From Lachnospiraceae bacterium (GTDB taxonomy: Bacteria > Bacillota > Clostridia > Lachnospirales > Lachnospiraceae), in the NCBI GenBank assembly GCA_022799175.1, contig JAAWNY010000009.1:1-64000 (forward strand): a stretch of 64,000 nucleotides of DNA, read 5' to 3'. Positions 8,748 through 17,047 of the stretch are shown in pieces. The position numbers and the translations under genes were made by a program. Positions within the stretch are counted from its first letter, which is position 1. Each line of letters begins with the position of its first letter. A model generated the notes under the pieces. It was not told where the DNA came from and searched no databases. It saw nothing but the letters and a program-made list of their open reading frames with translations.

Positions 8748-9725
8748 GTCAGAGACGTTCAGTCCGCTGTGATAGGAATAACTTCCCAACTCATTCAGCA
8801 GCCGGGTTAGATCCGATTCTGGCGAAATATGGGCATGGTCAATCGCAGTATTGAGTATGGCATAGACATTGCAGCATTTTAACAGAGATTGACGGAACAG
8901 CTCTGGAAAGGAGGCTTTGGAGGCAAGGCGACGATCCCAGGGATTGCACCAGATCTCATGGTCGAGATTCAAACAGGCCCGTGGATTTGACACGTGGTCT
9001 GTGACTAGTTTTGTGGATGCCACTGGATTTTTCAGGAAAATATTTTCCACAAAAGCGATGCCATTTCGTTTGCGACCGGAAGGATCTGCAAGAGTGCGAC
9101 AGCCAAAACGCATGGCAAGGATAGAACGATGAACCATCCGGGGTGATACCTGAAAATTGTTTTGGTAGGTGATAGGATAGTAAGTATCATTAATACATTT
9201 GGATAGGAAGCGGGAAATAAACTGAACTTCCATACCATTTAGACAGATGGTGGCTGCCTGGTTAAACTGGGACGGCTTTTTCTTTTTGTATTTTAACAAT
9301 AGGAGAGCATCGATATCATTTTCCAGGGCAGCATGACGACCGTGTGCCTGTGTGGTGGGAGCCTTGGCATCGTAGCCGATCCTTCCGTAAACATAGGGAT
9401 GGCAAATGGAATCTCCAATATAATGACAGAGATAGCCACAGAAATAAGATAGGGCCTCGGCGCGTTGCTGACGGGAAGAAATTTCCTGAAGATTGCGTAG
9501 ATAGCAGATAAAGAAATCCTTAATGTGATGCTCATGCATATAGGAACCCACATTCCGGTAATCCCGATGTCGAAGAATCGGGATGTTATAAAAGAAAATA
9601 TCAGGTCCTTGGAGGCCGAGCTGGTAGAGCCAGCGATATTTGGCAATGATATATTTGAGCTGATTGTTGGGCAGATCATTGAAAGCTTTCATGCCCAGAA
9701 TATAGTGAGTGGTAAAACCTGGCAT
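8730..9725 (-). CDS. Zinc-dependent phospholipase C-like protein
   Basis: A 331-residue protein starting MPGFTTHYILG. The N-terminus matches the zinc-dependent phospholipase C / S1-P1 nuclease-like fold as found in many uncharacterised clostridial proteins: HYILG, then LGLQGPDIFFY, MHEHHIKDFF, YFCGYLCHYIGDSICHPYVYGRIGYD, with the His and Asp residues expected to bind metal. No signal peptide is present, unlike secreted phospholipases, so a cytoplasmic role is likely. The ATG at 9725 follows AGAGGCG; 39 more upstream codons are open but have no good site. It is a single gene, divergent from the alanine symporter. Function is unproven. Confidence 0.7.
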   Translation of the reverse strand: MPGFTTHYILGMKAFNDLPNNQLKYIIAKYRWLYQLGLQGPDIFFYNIPILRHRDYRNVGSYMHEHHIKDFFICYLRNLQEISSRQQRAEALSYFCGYLCHYIGDSICHPYVYGRIGYDAKAPTTQAHGRHAALENDIDALLLLKYKKKKPSQFNQAATICLNGMEVQFISRFLSKCINDTYYPITYQNNFQVSPRMVHRSILAMRFGCRTLADPSGRKRNGIAFVENIFLKNPVASTKLVTDHVSNPRACLNLDHEIWCNPWDRRLASKASFPELFRQSLLKCCNVYAILNTAIDHAHISPESDLTRLLNELGSYSYHSGLNVSDEERIR

Positions 9726-9877
9726 GGCAGCGCCTCTTTTCTTTTTGAATTTTGCATATAATACATTTATCATAACACATATGGAAGAAAATTGCGAGCA
9801 GGGATTTTTAGGAGTGAGCATAGAAAGGAAGAGCGGGTACATAGGATAGGATTGAGAAAAAACAAGGCAGGAACAAA

Positions 9878-11278
9878 ATGGGTGGAATTGCAGAAACCTT
9901 GCATTTTTTGGTATGGGGACCGTGGACTTTAGTATTGCTTTTGGGAACGGGGTTGTGGTTCACGGTGAAATCGGGTTTTTTTCAGTTTCGAGGGATTGGT
10001 TACTGGTGGGGAAATACGGTTGGAAGTTTGTGGGAGACGAGACAGGAACAAGGGAAGAAGGGACAGATTTCTCGTTTTCAATCGGCATGTACAGCGTTGG
10101 CGGCTACAATTGGAACCGGTAATATTGTTGGCGTGGCCACAGCTTTGACGGCGGGAGGTCCGGGGGCTTTGTTTTGGATGTGGGTGTCGGCTGGCATTGG
10201 TATGATGACTGCTTATGCGGAAACCTATTTGGGTCAACGATATCGCTACCGTCAAAAAAACGGGGAATGGATGTGTGGCCCGATGGTATATATGGAACGG
10301 GGAATGGGTTGTTCGATGTTGGGAAGATTGTATGCTTTATTTGCGGTTCTGGCTTCTTTGGGAATGGGGAGCATGGTTCAGTCAAATTCGATGAGTGGAA
10401 CGTTAAAATTTGGTGTGGGAATTCCTCCAATGGGAAGCGGGATTTTGATTACCATGTTGACTGGATTGGTGATTTTGGGAGGAATCCAGCGTATTTCCCG
10501 GGTGGCTGAGCGTTTGATGCCGATTTCAGCAGGGATCTATGTGTTCTTTTCTTTGATCGTGATTCTTTCTGGATGGCAATTGCTACCACAGATTTTTGCA
10601 GATATTTTTCGGGACGCATTTTGTCTGGAATCGGTTGGGGGAGGCATTTCGGGATTTTTGCTGAGTCGAAGCGTGCGATATGGAATGTCCCGAGGAGTTT
10701 TTTCCAATGAGGCCGGGCTGGGTAGTTTGGCAGTGCTTCACGGGGCAGCGGAAGATACTACACCTGAGCAGCAGGGAATGTGGGCGATGTTTGAAGTGTT
10801 TTTTGATACGATTGTCATCTGCACATTGACAGCACTGGTAATATTATGTGTGCAGTATGGAGGATACAAAAGTCGTATGGCTGGCAGTGATGGAGCGGCT
10901 CTGACAGCCGGATGTTTTTCGGCCCGTCTAGGAGTCATGGGAGAAATATTGGTATCTGGTGCGATGGTAGTATTTGCCTTTGGAACAATTATTGCCTGGT
11001 ATTATCTGGGAAAACAGACTTTTTGCTATCTTAAGGGATGGAGAAGCAGAAAAATGGCGGAGCGGGGATATTTGGCGCTATATCTTTTGGCAGTGTTTTG
11101 TGGATGTATCTGCAGGTTGGAGACAGTTTGGCTGCTTTCCGATCTTTGGAATGGACTGATGGCGTATCCGAATTTGTTGGCGTTGATATGGTTGTCACAT
11201 CAGATTTCTTTTCCAGACAGGTTTGGGCTTGACAAGAGGCAGAAAAGTGAATATACTGAAAGTAATAAGAGGGAGTAG
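9878..11278 (+). CDS. AGCS-family sodium:alanine (amino acid) symporter
   Basis: A 466-residue membrane protein with about ten to eleven helices. Family signatures include ALAATIGTGNIVGVATALTAGGPGALFWMW, the AETYLGQRYR segment and GVFSNEAGLGS. AGCS carriers import alanine or glycine with Na+ or H+. The last 50 bases of the gene hold a promoter-like sequence (11229-11257), and the stop codon TAG at 11276-11278 is itself part of the conserved GGGAGTAGC of the downstream manganese riboswitch, so the two units overlap physically. Upstream DNA was checked for a glycine riboswitch and none was seen. Confidence 0.92.
   Translation: MGGIAETLHFLVWGPWTLVLLLGTGLWFTVKSGFFQFRGIGYWWGNTVGSLWETRQEQGKKGQISRFQSACTALAATIGTGNIVGVATALTAGGPGALFWMWVSAGIGMMTAYAETYLGQRYRYRQKNGEWMCGPMVYMERGMGCSMLGRLYALFAVLASLGMGSMVQSNSMSGTLKFGVGIPPMGSGILITMLTGLVILGGIQRISRVAERLMPISAGIYVFFSLIVILSGWQLLPQIFADIFRDAFCLESVGGGISGFLLSRSVRYGMSRGVFSNEAGLGSLAVLHGAAEDTTPEQQGMWAMFEVFFDTIVICTLTALVILCVQYGGYKSRMAGSDGAALTAGCFSARLGVMGEILVSGAMVVFAFGTIIAWYYLGKQTFCYLKGWRSRKMAERGYLALYLLAVFCGCICRLETVWLLSDLWNGLMAYPNLLALIWLSHQISFPDRFGLDKRQKSEYTESNKRE
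11229..11257 (+). promoter_or_regulatory. Sigma-A promoter inside the 3' end of the symporter gene
   Basis: TTGACA (11229-11234), a 17-bp spacer and TATACT (11252-11257) make a near-consensus promoter. Transcription would start near 11264, immediately before the riboswitch core. The site is inside the symporter coding sequence. Confidence 0.7.
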
Positions 11279-11390
11279 CTTGCATCCATTAGGATGTTGT
11301 GCGATATCGTCATCACGATTGCCGTCAGAGGTGTTGAGCCTGTGGCCGAGTAGGTGCAGTCCGGTACGCATATAATAAGCAAGACTTTTG
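11265..11390 (+). promoter_or_regulatory. Manganese riboswitch (yybP-ykoY type)
   Basis: The aptamer landmarks of the yybP-ykoY family appear in order: GAGGGAGTAGC (11269-11279), CGTCATCACG and GCCGTCA near 11309-11327, GTTGAGCC, and AGCAAGACTTTTG (11378-11390). Family members bind Mn2+ and mostly raise expression of Mn exporters. The 3' strand of the aptamer is also the 5' strand of the terminator at 11379-11427, which implies that ligand binding blocks termination. It controls the CaCA antiporter gene. Confidence 0.8.
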
Positions 11391-11427
11391 TTGTGTCCTT
11401 GTGATACGGCAAAAGCCTTGCTTTTTT
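11379..11427 (+). terminator. Riboswitch expression-platform terminator
   Basis: GCAAG, a mismatch and CTTTTG (11379-11390) pair with CAAAAG, a mismatch and CTTGC (11410-11421), followed by six T residues (11422-11427). It shares its left strand with the riboswitch, so terminator and ligand-bound aptamer should be mutually exclusive. Confidence 0.8.
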
Positions 11428-11541
11428 GTTATTTCATAGAAAGTGCATCCTATGAAACAAAAACGCTCCGCGGGGATCGCATTGTGGTGGCCGATACAGG
11501 GAAGAAAATTCGTGGAAAAAAACAGAAAGAGAGGAAGTATT

Positions 11542-12456
11542 ATGGTGTACGTCTTGTTGGTTCTGGGATTTGTATTGTTAATTAAAGGAGCAGATTTTTT
11601 TGTAGAAGCCAGCTCATCTGTGGCGAGAATGTTGCGGGTGCCAAGTATCATTATTGGTCTGACAATTGTGGCTTTTGGCACAAGCGCCCCGGAGCTGGCA
11701 GTCAGCACTACGGCGTCTTTGGCGGGGAATAATGAGATTGCGGTAGGAAATGTGATCGGCTCAAATATTTTTAATCTGTTGGTGGTGTTGGGAGCTTGTG
11801 GAGCGATTCATGCCATGAAGGTTCGTTTGCGATGGGATTTTATTGCATCGGTGGTGGCGGGGATGATTTTATTGCTGATGATTGTTAGCGATTTGTATCT
11901 GAGTCGCCTGGAAGCATTTGTTTTATTGGGATTGTTTATTGGCTTTTTGCTTCTTACAGTGCGAGATGCTCTGATTAACCGGGTGGAGGTGGAGGAGAAT
12001 CAGACTGTTTTATCTCCGCTTCGATGTGTCATTTATATTGTCGGTGGTCTGGCAGCTATTGTATGGGGGGGAGATTTGGTGGTAGATTCTGCTAGTGAGA
12101 TAGCGTTAAATTTTGGTCTGAGTCAGACTCTGGTGGGCTTGACGGTGGTGGCGCTGGGAACTTCTTTGCCGGAACTAGTAACATCCGTGGTAGCTTCTCG
12201 GAAAGGAGAAAATGGACTGGCTCTGGGAAATGTAATTGGTTCTAATATTTTTAATATTGTAATGGTTTTGGCCATGTCGGCGGCGGTTAAGCCGATTGCA
12301 GTTAGTCGTTTTGCCGTGATTGACGCAGCTTGTCTGGTGGTGTTCAGCTTGATTACATGGCTTTTATGTAAGAGCCGGGAACGGCTAAGCCGGCCGGAAG
12401 GACTGACTATGCTGGGCATATATACCGGGTATTTGGTGTATATCTGCCTTCGGTAA
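11542..12456 (+). CDS. CaCA-family cation antiporter, probably Mn2+ or Ca2+ export
   Basis: A 304-residue membrane protein of the calcium/sodium exchanger family (YrbG-like). The two alpha-repeat motifs are GTSAPELAVST followed by GNVIGSNIFNLL, and GTSLPELVTSV followed by GNVIGSNIFNIV, in two homologous halves of about five helices each. The ATG at 11542 has GAGAGGAAG at the correct distance; 33 more upstream codons are open but overlap the leader. Family members exchange Ca2+ for Na+ or H+, but control by a manganese riboswitch argues that this one relieves Mn2+ excess. A perfect terminator follows. Confidence 0.88.
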   Translation: MVYVLLVLGFVLLIKGADFFVEASSSVARMLRVPSIIIGLTIVAFGTSAPELAVSTTASLAGNNEIAVGNVIGSNIFNLLVVLGACGAIHAMKVRLRWDFIASVVAGMILLLMIVSDLYLSRLEAFVLLGLFIGFLLLTVRDALINRVEVEENQTVLSPLRCVIYIVGGLAAIVWGGDLVVDSASEIALNFGLSQTLVGLTVVALGTSLPELVTSVVASRKGENGLALGNVIGSNIFNIVMVLAMSAAVKPIAVSRFAVIDAACLVVFSLITWLLCKSRERLSRPEGLTMLGIYTGYLVYICLR

Positions 12457-12486
12457 AACCGATCAGAGACCGCATTTTATAACATG

Positions 12487-12514
12487 AAAAATCCCTCTGT
12501 CCAGAGGGATTTTT
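12487..12514 (+). terminator. Rho-independent terminator after the antiporter
   Basis: Perfect 13-bp stem AAAAATCCCTCTG with its complement (12487-12499 and 12502-12514), ending in TTTTTC. Confidence 0.9.
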
Positions 12515-12527
12515 CTTACTACAGTTT

Positions 12528-12599
12528 TTATAAGAGGTTAAAAAGGGAGGAGAGCTGATATCCGATATCAGCTCGAGTATTATGAAAAAAATCTTATAA
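12528..12599. promoter_or_regulatory. Nested palindrome upstream of the esterase operon
   Basis: A 10-bp perfect inverted repeat, GAGCTGATAT and ATATCAGCTC around CCG (12552-12574), sits inside a second one, TTATAAGA (12528-12535) with TCTTATAA (12592-12599). There is no T-run after the inner stem, so it is not an ordinary terminator. It may be an operator. The rest of the 340-base gap between 12456 and 12797 holds the terminator before it, a promoter after it and nothing else recognised. Confidence 0.45.
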
Positions 12600-12730
12600 G
12601 CATATCACATATACGGCATTGATGGTTGCTTACAAGAGATAGTATAAAAAAGAATCGTGAAGAAATCATGATGTTTGTGTAAAAGGTTTTTGAATGATTT
12701 GTGAACAGAAAATGAACGGGGAATGCCGGA

Positions 12731-12760
12731 TTGTGATTGAATTTTGTCAGATACTATGAT
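12731..12760 (+). promoter_or_regulatory. Putative promoter of the esterase/ATP-grasp operon
   Basis: TTGTGA (12731-12736) and TATGAT (12755-12760) with 18 bp between, ending 36 bases before the first esterase ATG. Moderate match to the sigma-A consensus. Confidence 0.4.
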
Positions 12761-12796
12761 ATATTAATGTGAAAAAGTGAAAGAAGGATATTTATT

Positions 12797-13633
12797 ATGG
12801 TAGATAAATGGAATATTACAATTCCGGAGCTGACAGGGGAGGAAGAAAGGCTGGCTTATATTTATCTCCCAGAAGCTTATTTTACAGAGACAAAAAAACG
12901 CTATCCTGTACTTTATATGTTTGATGGACATAATGTGTTCTTTGATGAAGATGCCACTTATGGAAAGTGCTGGGGAATGAAAGAATATATGGATGAGACA
13001 AAAACTCCGCTGATCATTGTCGCCGTGGAGTGCAATCACAGTCCGGATCATGGACGGCTGAAGGAATACTCTCCATTTGATTTTCGGGAAAAAGGTTTTG
13101 GGGAGATTCGCGGGCGGGGAAGGACGACGATGGAGTGGATGATTCATACTTTTAAAGCAGAGATTGACCAGGAGTTTCGAACACTGCCAGATCGGGAACA
13201 TACCTTTATTGCCGGAAGCTCTATGGGAGGATTGATGAGTTTGTATGCGGTGCTGGAATTTAATCATATATTTTCGCGAGCGGCAGCGCTTTCCCCGTCG
13301 GTTTGGCTGGCAAGGCGTAAGATCGAGCAGATGATCAAAGACGCTAAATTGGCTCCCAACACGGTGGTTTATATGGATTACGGTTCGGAAGAATTCGGAA
13401 ATCATGTCAATATGAGACATCAATATGCGAAAGTCACTTCGCTGCTGATAGATCGGCAAATTCTTGTGGAAAGCAGGATTGTTCCAGGCGGGCAACATTG
13501 TGAAGCCAGCTGGGAGCGGCAGATTCCCTTTTTTATGAATACTTTGTTGTATGACAGTAAGGTGGAATCCTTGGAAGACAGCGAGAAAGATGGCCAAGAC
13601 AGAAATGAAGATTGGCATTGGGAACAGGAGTAA
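12797..13633 (+). CDS. Alpha/beta-hydrolase esterase, EsterD-like (first of the pair)
   Basis: A 278-residue cytoplasmic protein of the putative-esterase (esterase D) family. The nucleophile elbow is GSSMGG within FIAGSSMGGLMSLYAVLE, the oxyanion region is VLYMFDGHNVF, and the likely catalytic histidine is in GGQHCEASWERQIPFF. There is no signal peptide. AGAAGGA lies just upstream of the ATG. It is the first gene of a tight run with a second esterase and an ATP-grasp protein, which suggests a shared pathway, for example release or editing of a ligase product. Substrate unknown. Confidence 0.78.
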   Translation: MVDKWNITIPELTGEEERLAYIYLPEAYFTETKKRYPVLYMFDGHNVFFDEDATYGKCWGMKEYMDETKTPLIIVAVECNHSPDHGRLKEYSPFDFREKGFGEIRGRGRTTMEWMIHTFKAEIDQEFRTLPDREHTFIAGSSMGGLMSLYAVLEFNHIFSRAAALSPSVWLARRKIEQMIKDAKLAPNTVVYMDYGSEEFGNHVNMRHQYAKVTSLLIDRQILVESRIVPGGQHCEASWERQIPFFMNTLLYDSKVESLEDSEKDGQDRNEDWHWEQE

Positions 13634-13673
13634 AAGCGGGATACCAAAAGTCGTATCCGGAAATGGAGACAAA

Positions 13674-14426
13674 ATGGAAGTACAATATTTTAGACAGTAC
13701 AGTGAGTCCTTAGAACGGGACATGGAGTGTAAAGTATATGGACATGCCGGACGTCCGGTATTGTTTATTCCCTGTCAGGATGGTCGTTTTTTTGATTTTG
13801 AAAATTATAAAATGGCAGAAGTATGGTCGCCGTGGATAGAATCGGGACAGGTGATGGTGTTTGCTATTGATACGATGGATAGAGAAACCTGGTCGAATCC
13901 GTACGGAGATCCCGGATGGAGAAGCTGGCGTCATGAACAGTGGATTCATTATATTGTAGATGAGATGGTGCCATTTATGCGCTGGATGGCCAATGAGCGC
14001 AATGGCTGGGACGGTGATTCAGGCGTGTTGGCATTTGGCAGCAGTCTGGGAGCAACCCATGCGGCAAATTTGTATTTTCGTTTTCCAGGCATTTTTGATC
14101 GGTTGTTGGCGTTGAGTGGCATTTATACGGCAGATTATGGGTTTCACGGATATATGGATGAACGGGTATATTTGAATTCGCCTGTGCATTATTTGCCGAA
14201 TATGCCCCGAAATCATGAATATATTGAGTTGTACAACCGAAATAAAGCAGTGATCTGCGTGGGGCAGGGACCTTGGGAGATTCCGGATTCTACAAGAGAG
14301 TTGCAAAGAATTTTAAATGATCGGAGAATCCATGCCTGGGTGGATTACTGGGGGTATGATTGTGCACATGACTGGCCTTGGTGGTATAAGCAAGTAGTAT
14401 ATTTCCTTCCGTATCTTTTGGAGTAG
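13674..14426 (+). CDS. Alpha/beta-hydrolase esterase (second of the pair)
   Basis: A 250-residue protein distantly related to its neighbour. The nucleophile elbow is GSSLGA (AFGSSLGATHAANLYF), and a late CAHDWPWW segment probably supplies the catalytic histidine. The start MEVQYFRQ at 13674 was chosen because GGAGA lies five bases upstream and family members begin at this point; the frame is open 41 codons further upstream, overlapping the first esterase. It is 40 bases after that gene. The enzyme may act on an ester or acyl product of the ATP-grasp protein; this is inference. Confidence 0.75.
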   Translation: MEVQYFRQYSESLERDMECKVYGHAGRPVLFIPCQDGRFFDFENYKMAEVWSPWIESGQVMVFAIDTMDRETWSNPYGDPGWRSWRHEQWIHYIVDEMVPFMRWMANERNGWDGDSGVLAFGSSLGATHAANLYFRFPGIFDRLLALSGIYTADYGFHGYMDERVYLNSPVHYLPNMPRNHEYIELYNRNKAVICVGQGPWEIPDSTRELQRILNDRRIHAWVDYWGYDCAHDWPWWYKQVVYFLPYLLE

Positions 14427-14545
14427 ATAAAATATAGAAAAAGTAGAAAGAAATCAGGGAAAATAAAGCGCAACGGCAATCTATAGTGAAAACAAGTGCG
14501 GTGGCATCTATGAAAAAACACTGCAGAAAAAGGAAGGAAAAGTAT

Positions 14546-15742
14546 ATGAAAAACTTTATTTTTATCTCGCCCAATTTTCCTACAAACTATTGGCAATTTT
14601 GCCGGGAGTTGAAAAACAATGGAATGAATGTATTGGGAATTGGGGATCAGTCTTATGATGAGCTGACACAGGAACTGAAGGATAGCTTGAATGAATATTA
14701 TAAGGTCAGCAGTTTGGAGAATGAGGATGAAGTATATCGGGCTGTGGCATTTTTGACCTTTAAGCATGGTCGTATTGATTGGCTGGAATCCAATAATGAG
14801 TATTGGCTGGAACGGGATGCAAAACTGCGCACAGATTTTAATATCCGCAGTGGTTTTCAAGTAGAAGATATGCCACGGGTAAAGTATAAATCTCAGATGA
14901 AAGAATATTATATGAAGGCGGGCATTCCCGTGGCACGTTATCATATGGTGGAGAATCTGGAAGGGTGTAAAAAGTTTATTGACGAGGTGGGTTATCCGGT
15001 GGTGGCAAAGCCGGATAATGGGGTAGGCGCTTCTGATACCTGGAAGATTGAGAACGAGCAGCAATTGGAGAATTTCCTGGAAAAGAGAATGAATGGGGTG
15101 TCCTACATCATGGAAGAGTTCATTTATGCGGAAGTTAACTCTTATGATGCGATTATTGATGCGGATGGCGAGCCGATGTTTGAGACCGGGAATGTGACCC
15201 CAATGTCAATTATGGATATTGTCAACAATGACGATAATTCTATTTACTATATTTTAAAAACTCTGCCAGAAGATACTCGTAAGGCGGGAAGAGCGACCGT
15301 GAAGAGTTTTGGGGTGAGAAGCCGTTTTGTCCACTTTGAATTTTTCCGTTTGACGAAAAATCAGAAGGGAATGGGGAAAAAGGGAGACCTAGTGGCCCTG
15401 GAAGTGAATATGCGCCCATGTGGAGGATTTACTCCAGATATGATTAATTTTGCCCACAGTACGAATGTCTATAAAATTTGGGCAGATATGATTGCATATA
15501 ACAAATCGACTGTGCCAGTAGGAAAACATGCGTACTGTGCTTTTGCCGGTCGTCGGGATGGCAAGGACTTTATGATGAGTGATTGGGATGTGATGGAACG
15601 CTATGGTGGCTTTATGAAGATGGCAGAGAGGCTTCCAGATGTGTTATCCAAAGCGATGGGCAATCAGATGTTTGTGGCAGTGTTTGATACAAAGAAAGAG
15701 CTGGAAGGATTTTATAAGAAAATTTTAGAGTGCAGGAAGTAA
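14546..15742 (+). CDS. ATP-grasp carboxylate-amine/thiol ligase of unknown substrate
   Basis: A 398-residue protein. An N-terminal pre-ATP-grasp Rossmann-like part (FIFISPNFPTNYWQFCREL) is followed by an ATP-grasp core: RVKYKSQMKEYYMKAGIPVARY, YPVVAKPDNGVGASDTWKI (phosphate-binding loop), YIMEEFI, and the magnesium motif LVALEVNMRPCGGFTPDM. ATP-grasp enzymes make an acylphosphate and couple it to an amine or thiol. The start at 14546 follows AAGGAAGGAAAAG; 20 upstream codons are open without a site. It resembles uncharacterised carbamoyl-phosphate-synthase-like ligases. Operon position after two esterases is the only hint of function. Confidence 0.8.
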   Translation: MKNFIFISPNFPTNYWQFCRELKNNGMNVLGIGDQSYDELTQELKDSLNEYYKVSSLENEDEVYRAVAFLTFKHGRIDWLESNNEYWLERDAKLRTDFNIRSGFQVEDMPRVKYKSQMKEYYMKAGIPVARYHMVENLEGCKKFIDEVGYPVVAKPDNGVGASDTWKIENEQQLENFLEKRMNGVSYIMEEFIYAEVNSYDAIIDADGEPMFETGNVTPMSIMDIVNNDDNSIYYILKTLPEDTRKAGRATVKSFGVRSRFVHFEFFRLTKNQKGMGKKGDLVALEVNMRPCGGFTPDMINFAHSTNVYKIWADMIAYNKSTVPVGKHAYCAFAGRRDGKDFMMSDWDVMERYGGFMKMAERLPDVLSKAMGNQMFVAVFDTKKELEGFYKKILECRK

Positions 15743-15804
15743 TAAAACCGCTTTGCTAATGGTCCGACATAGCACAACAAATTTCTGCAGGAGAGGAGAA
15801 AACA

Positions 15805-16323
15805 ATGAAAAATCCGGAAGTAACTATCATTATGGAGGATGGAGGCGTGATACGGGCAGAGTTGTACCCGGATATTGCTCCGAACACGGTGAAAAATTTT
15901 ATCAGTCTGGTAAGTAAGGGGTATTATAATGGTCTGATTTTTCATCGAGTGATTGAGGGATTTATGATTCAGGGCGGATGCCCGGAGGGGAGCGGAATGG
16001 GCGGCCCCGGATATTCGATCAAAGGGGAATTTCTTCAGAATGGATATGCCAATGATTTGAAGCATATTAGAGGAGTGCTTTCTATGGCGCGTTCGATGAT
16101 GCCGGATTCTGCCGGTTCTCAGTTCTTTATTATGCACGCGGATTCTCCGCATCTCGACGGCGGTTATGCGGCTTTTGGCAAAGTAGTCGATGGTATGGAT
16201 GTGGTGGATCGGATTGCCGGGGTGCAGGTGGATTATAATGATCGGCCGTTAAAGACACAGAAGATGAAGAGTATGACGGTGGATACTTTTGGCGAAGAGT
16301 ATGGAGAGCCAGAGAAAGTATGA
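15805..16323 (+). CDS. Cyclophilin-type peptidyl-prolyl cis-trans isomerase
   Basis: A 172-residue single-domain cyclophilin that catalyses proline isomerisation during protein folding. Signature segments are NFISLVSKGYYNGLIFHRVIEGFMIQGG, LSMARSMMPDSAGSQFFIM and the C-terminal FGKVVDGMDVVDRIA. The active-site arginine is in HRVI. There is no signal peptide, so it is cytoplasmic. AGGAGAGG precedes the ATG. It follows the ATP-grasp gene by 62 bases and may be transcribed with it. Confidence 0.95.
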   Translation: MKNPEVTIIMEDGGVIRAELYPDIAPNTVKNFISLVSKGYYNGLIFHRVIEGFMIQGGCPEGSGMGGPGYSIKGEFLQNGYANDLKHIRGVLSMARSMMPDSAGSQFFIMHADSPHLDGGYAAFGKVVDGMDVVDRIAGVQVDYNDRPLKTQKMKSMTVDTFGEEYGEPEKV

Positions 16324-16339
16324 GGCGAATGAGTGCGAT

Positions 16340-17047
16340 ATGATTTGGGAGCGTGACGTGGTTGTGGAAAATATAAGCTACCGTGTTGTGATCTCGGATG
16401 AAGCGGAGACCCTTCTTGCTGCGAAAGCGGCGGGGAGGGTCGTTGTTGGTTGTCTGGGTAAGGATGGAAAAGGGCAGTTTCCGATGGCGCGTTACTTGGT
16501 GGAAACAGTAGACGTAGCAGATGAGCACTATCTGGAACGGGTGATACGGCGGGAAAAAGGATTGCCCTGGAGGATCGGGGAAAGCGGGCGCCTTCGGTTG
16601 CGGGAGTTTGTGATGGAGGACATAGCACAGATTCCCATGGAACCGGGCGATGAACCGGGTGATCAAGTGTTTTATGATCCGGAAAAGTTAGCGGCTTATA
16701 TCCGCAGTCAATATGGGTTTCTGGAATATGGATTGTGGGCGGTCGAACGCAAAGAGGATGGTAAAATTTTGGGAAAAGCGGGGATAACGGATTGTGATAC
16801 GTCAGGGGATTTTGAACTTGCTTATCATATTTTCCTGCCATATCGGCGGCAGGGATATGGAAAGGAAGCATGTAGGATCGTGTTGAATTATGTGAAGAAA
16901 GAATACAGTCCACAAGGGGTTTACGCCGTCATAGAGGCATCCAACGATGCCTCTGCAGGACTTTTAAAAAAATTAGGATTTACGTTTCAGGGTTCAGAAT
17001 GTAGCGGAGAAAGGCATCGGTATTGTCTCGGCGGACTGTGTTACTGA
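16340..17047 (+). CDS. GNAT-family N-acetyltransferase
   Basis: About 235 residues. The C-terminal 150 are a GNAT domain of the ribosomal-protein-acetyltransferase type (RLRLREFVMEDIAQI, then AYHIFLPYRRQGYGKEACRIVLNY, whose RRQGYGKEA is the acetyl-CoA loop, and ASNDASAGLLKKLGF). The N-terminal 75 residues are a separate domain without recognised motifs. The start is uncertain: ATG at 16340 is used, but ATG at 16301 or TTG at 16289 would overlap the cyclophilin end. Its last 68 bases overlap the convergent membrane-protein gene. The acceptor molecule is unknown. Confidence 0.75.
   Translation: MIWERDVVVENISYRVVISDEAETLLAAKAAGRVVVGCLGKDGKGQFPMARYLVETVDVADEHYLERVIRREKGLPWRIGESGRLRLREFVMEDIAQIPMEPGDEPGDQVFYDPEKLAAYIRSQYGFLEYGLWAVERKEDGKILGKAGITDCDTSGDFELAYHIFLPYRRQGYGKEACRIVLNYVKKEYSPQGVYAVIEASNDASAGLLKKLGFTFQGSECSGERHRYCLGGLCY

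Noticed and set aside
9726-9877. Possible glycine riboswitch before the alanine symporter
   Set aside because: The paired glycine-aptamer landmarks are absent; only a short A+T-rich gap and a ribosome site were seen.
16289-16339. Upstream TTG or ATG starts for the GNAT gene
   Set aside because: They overlap the cyclophilin end and add residues with no family character; kept as alternatives in the gene entry only.
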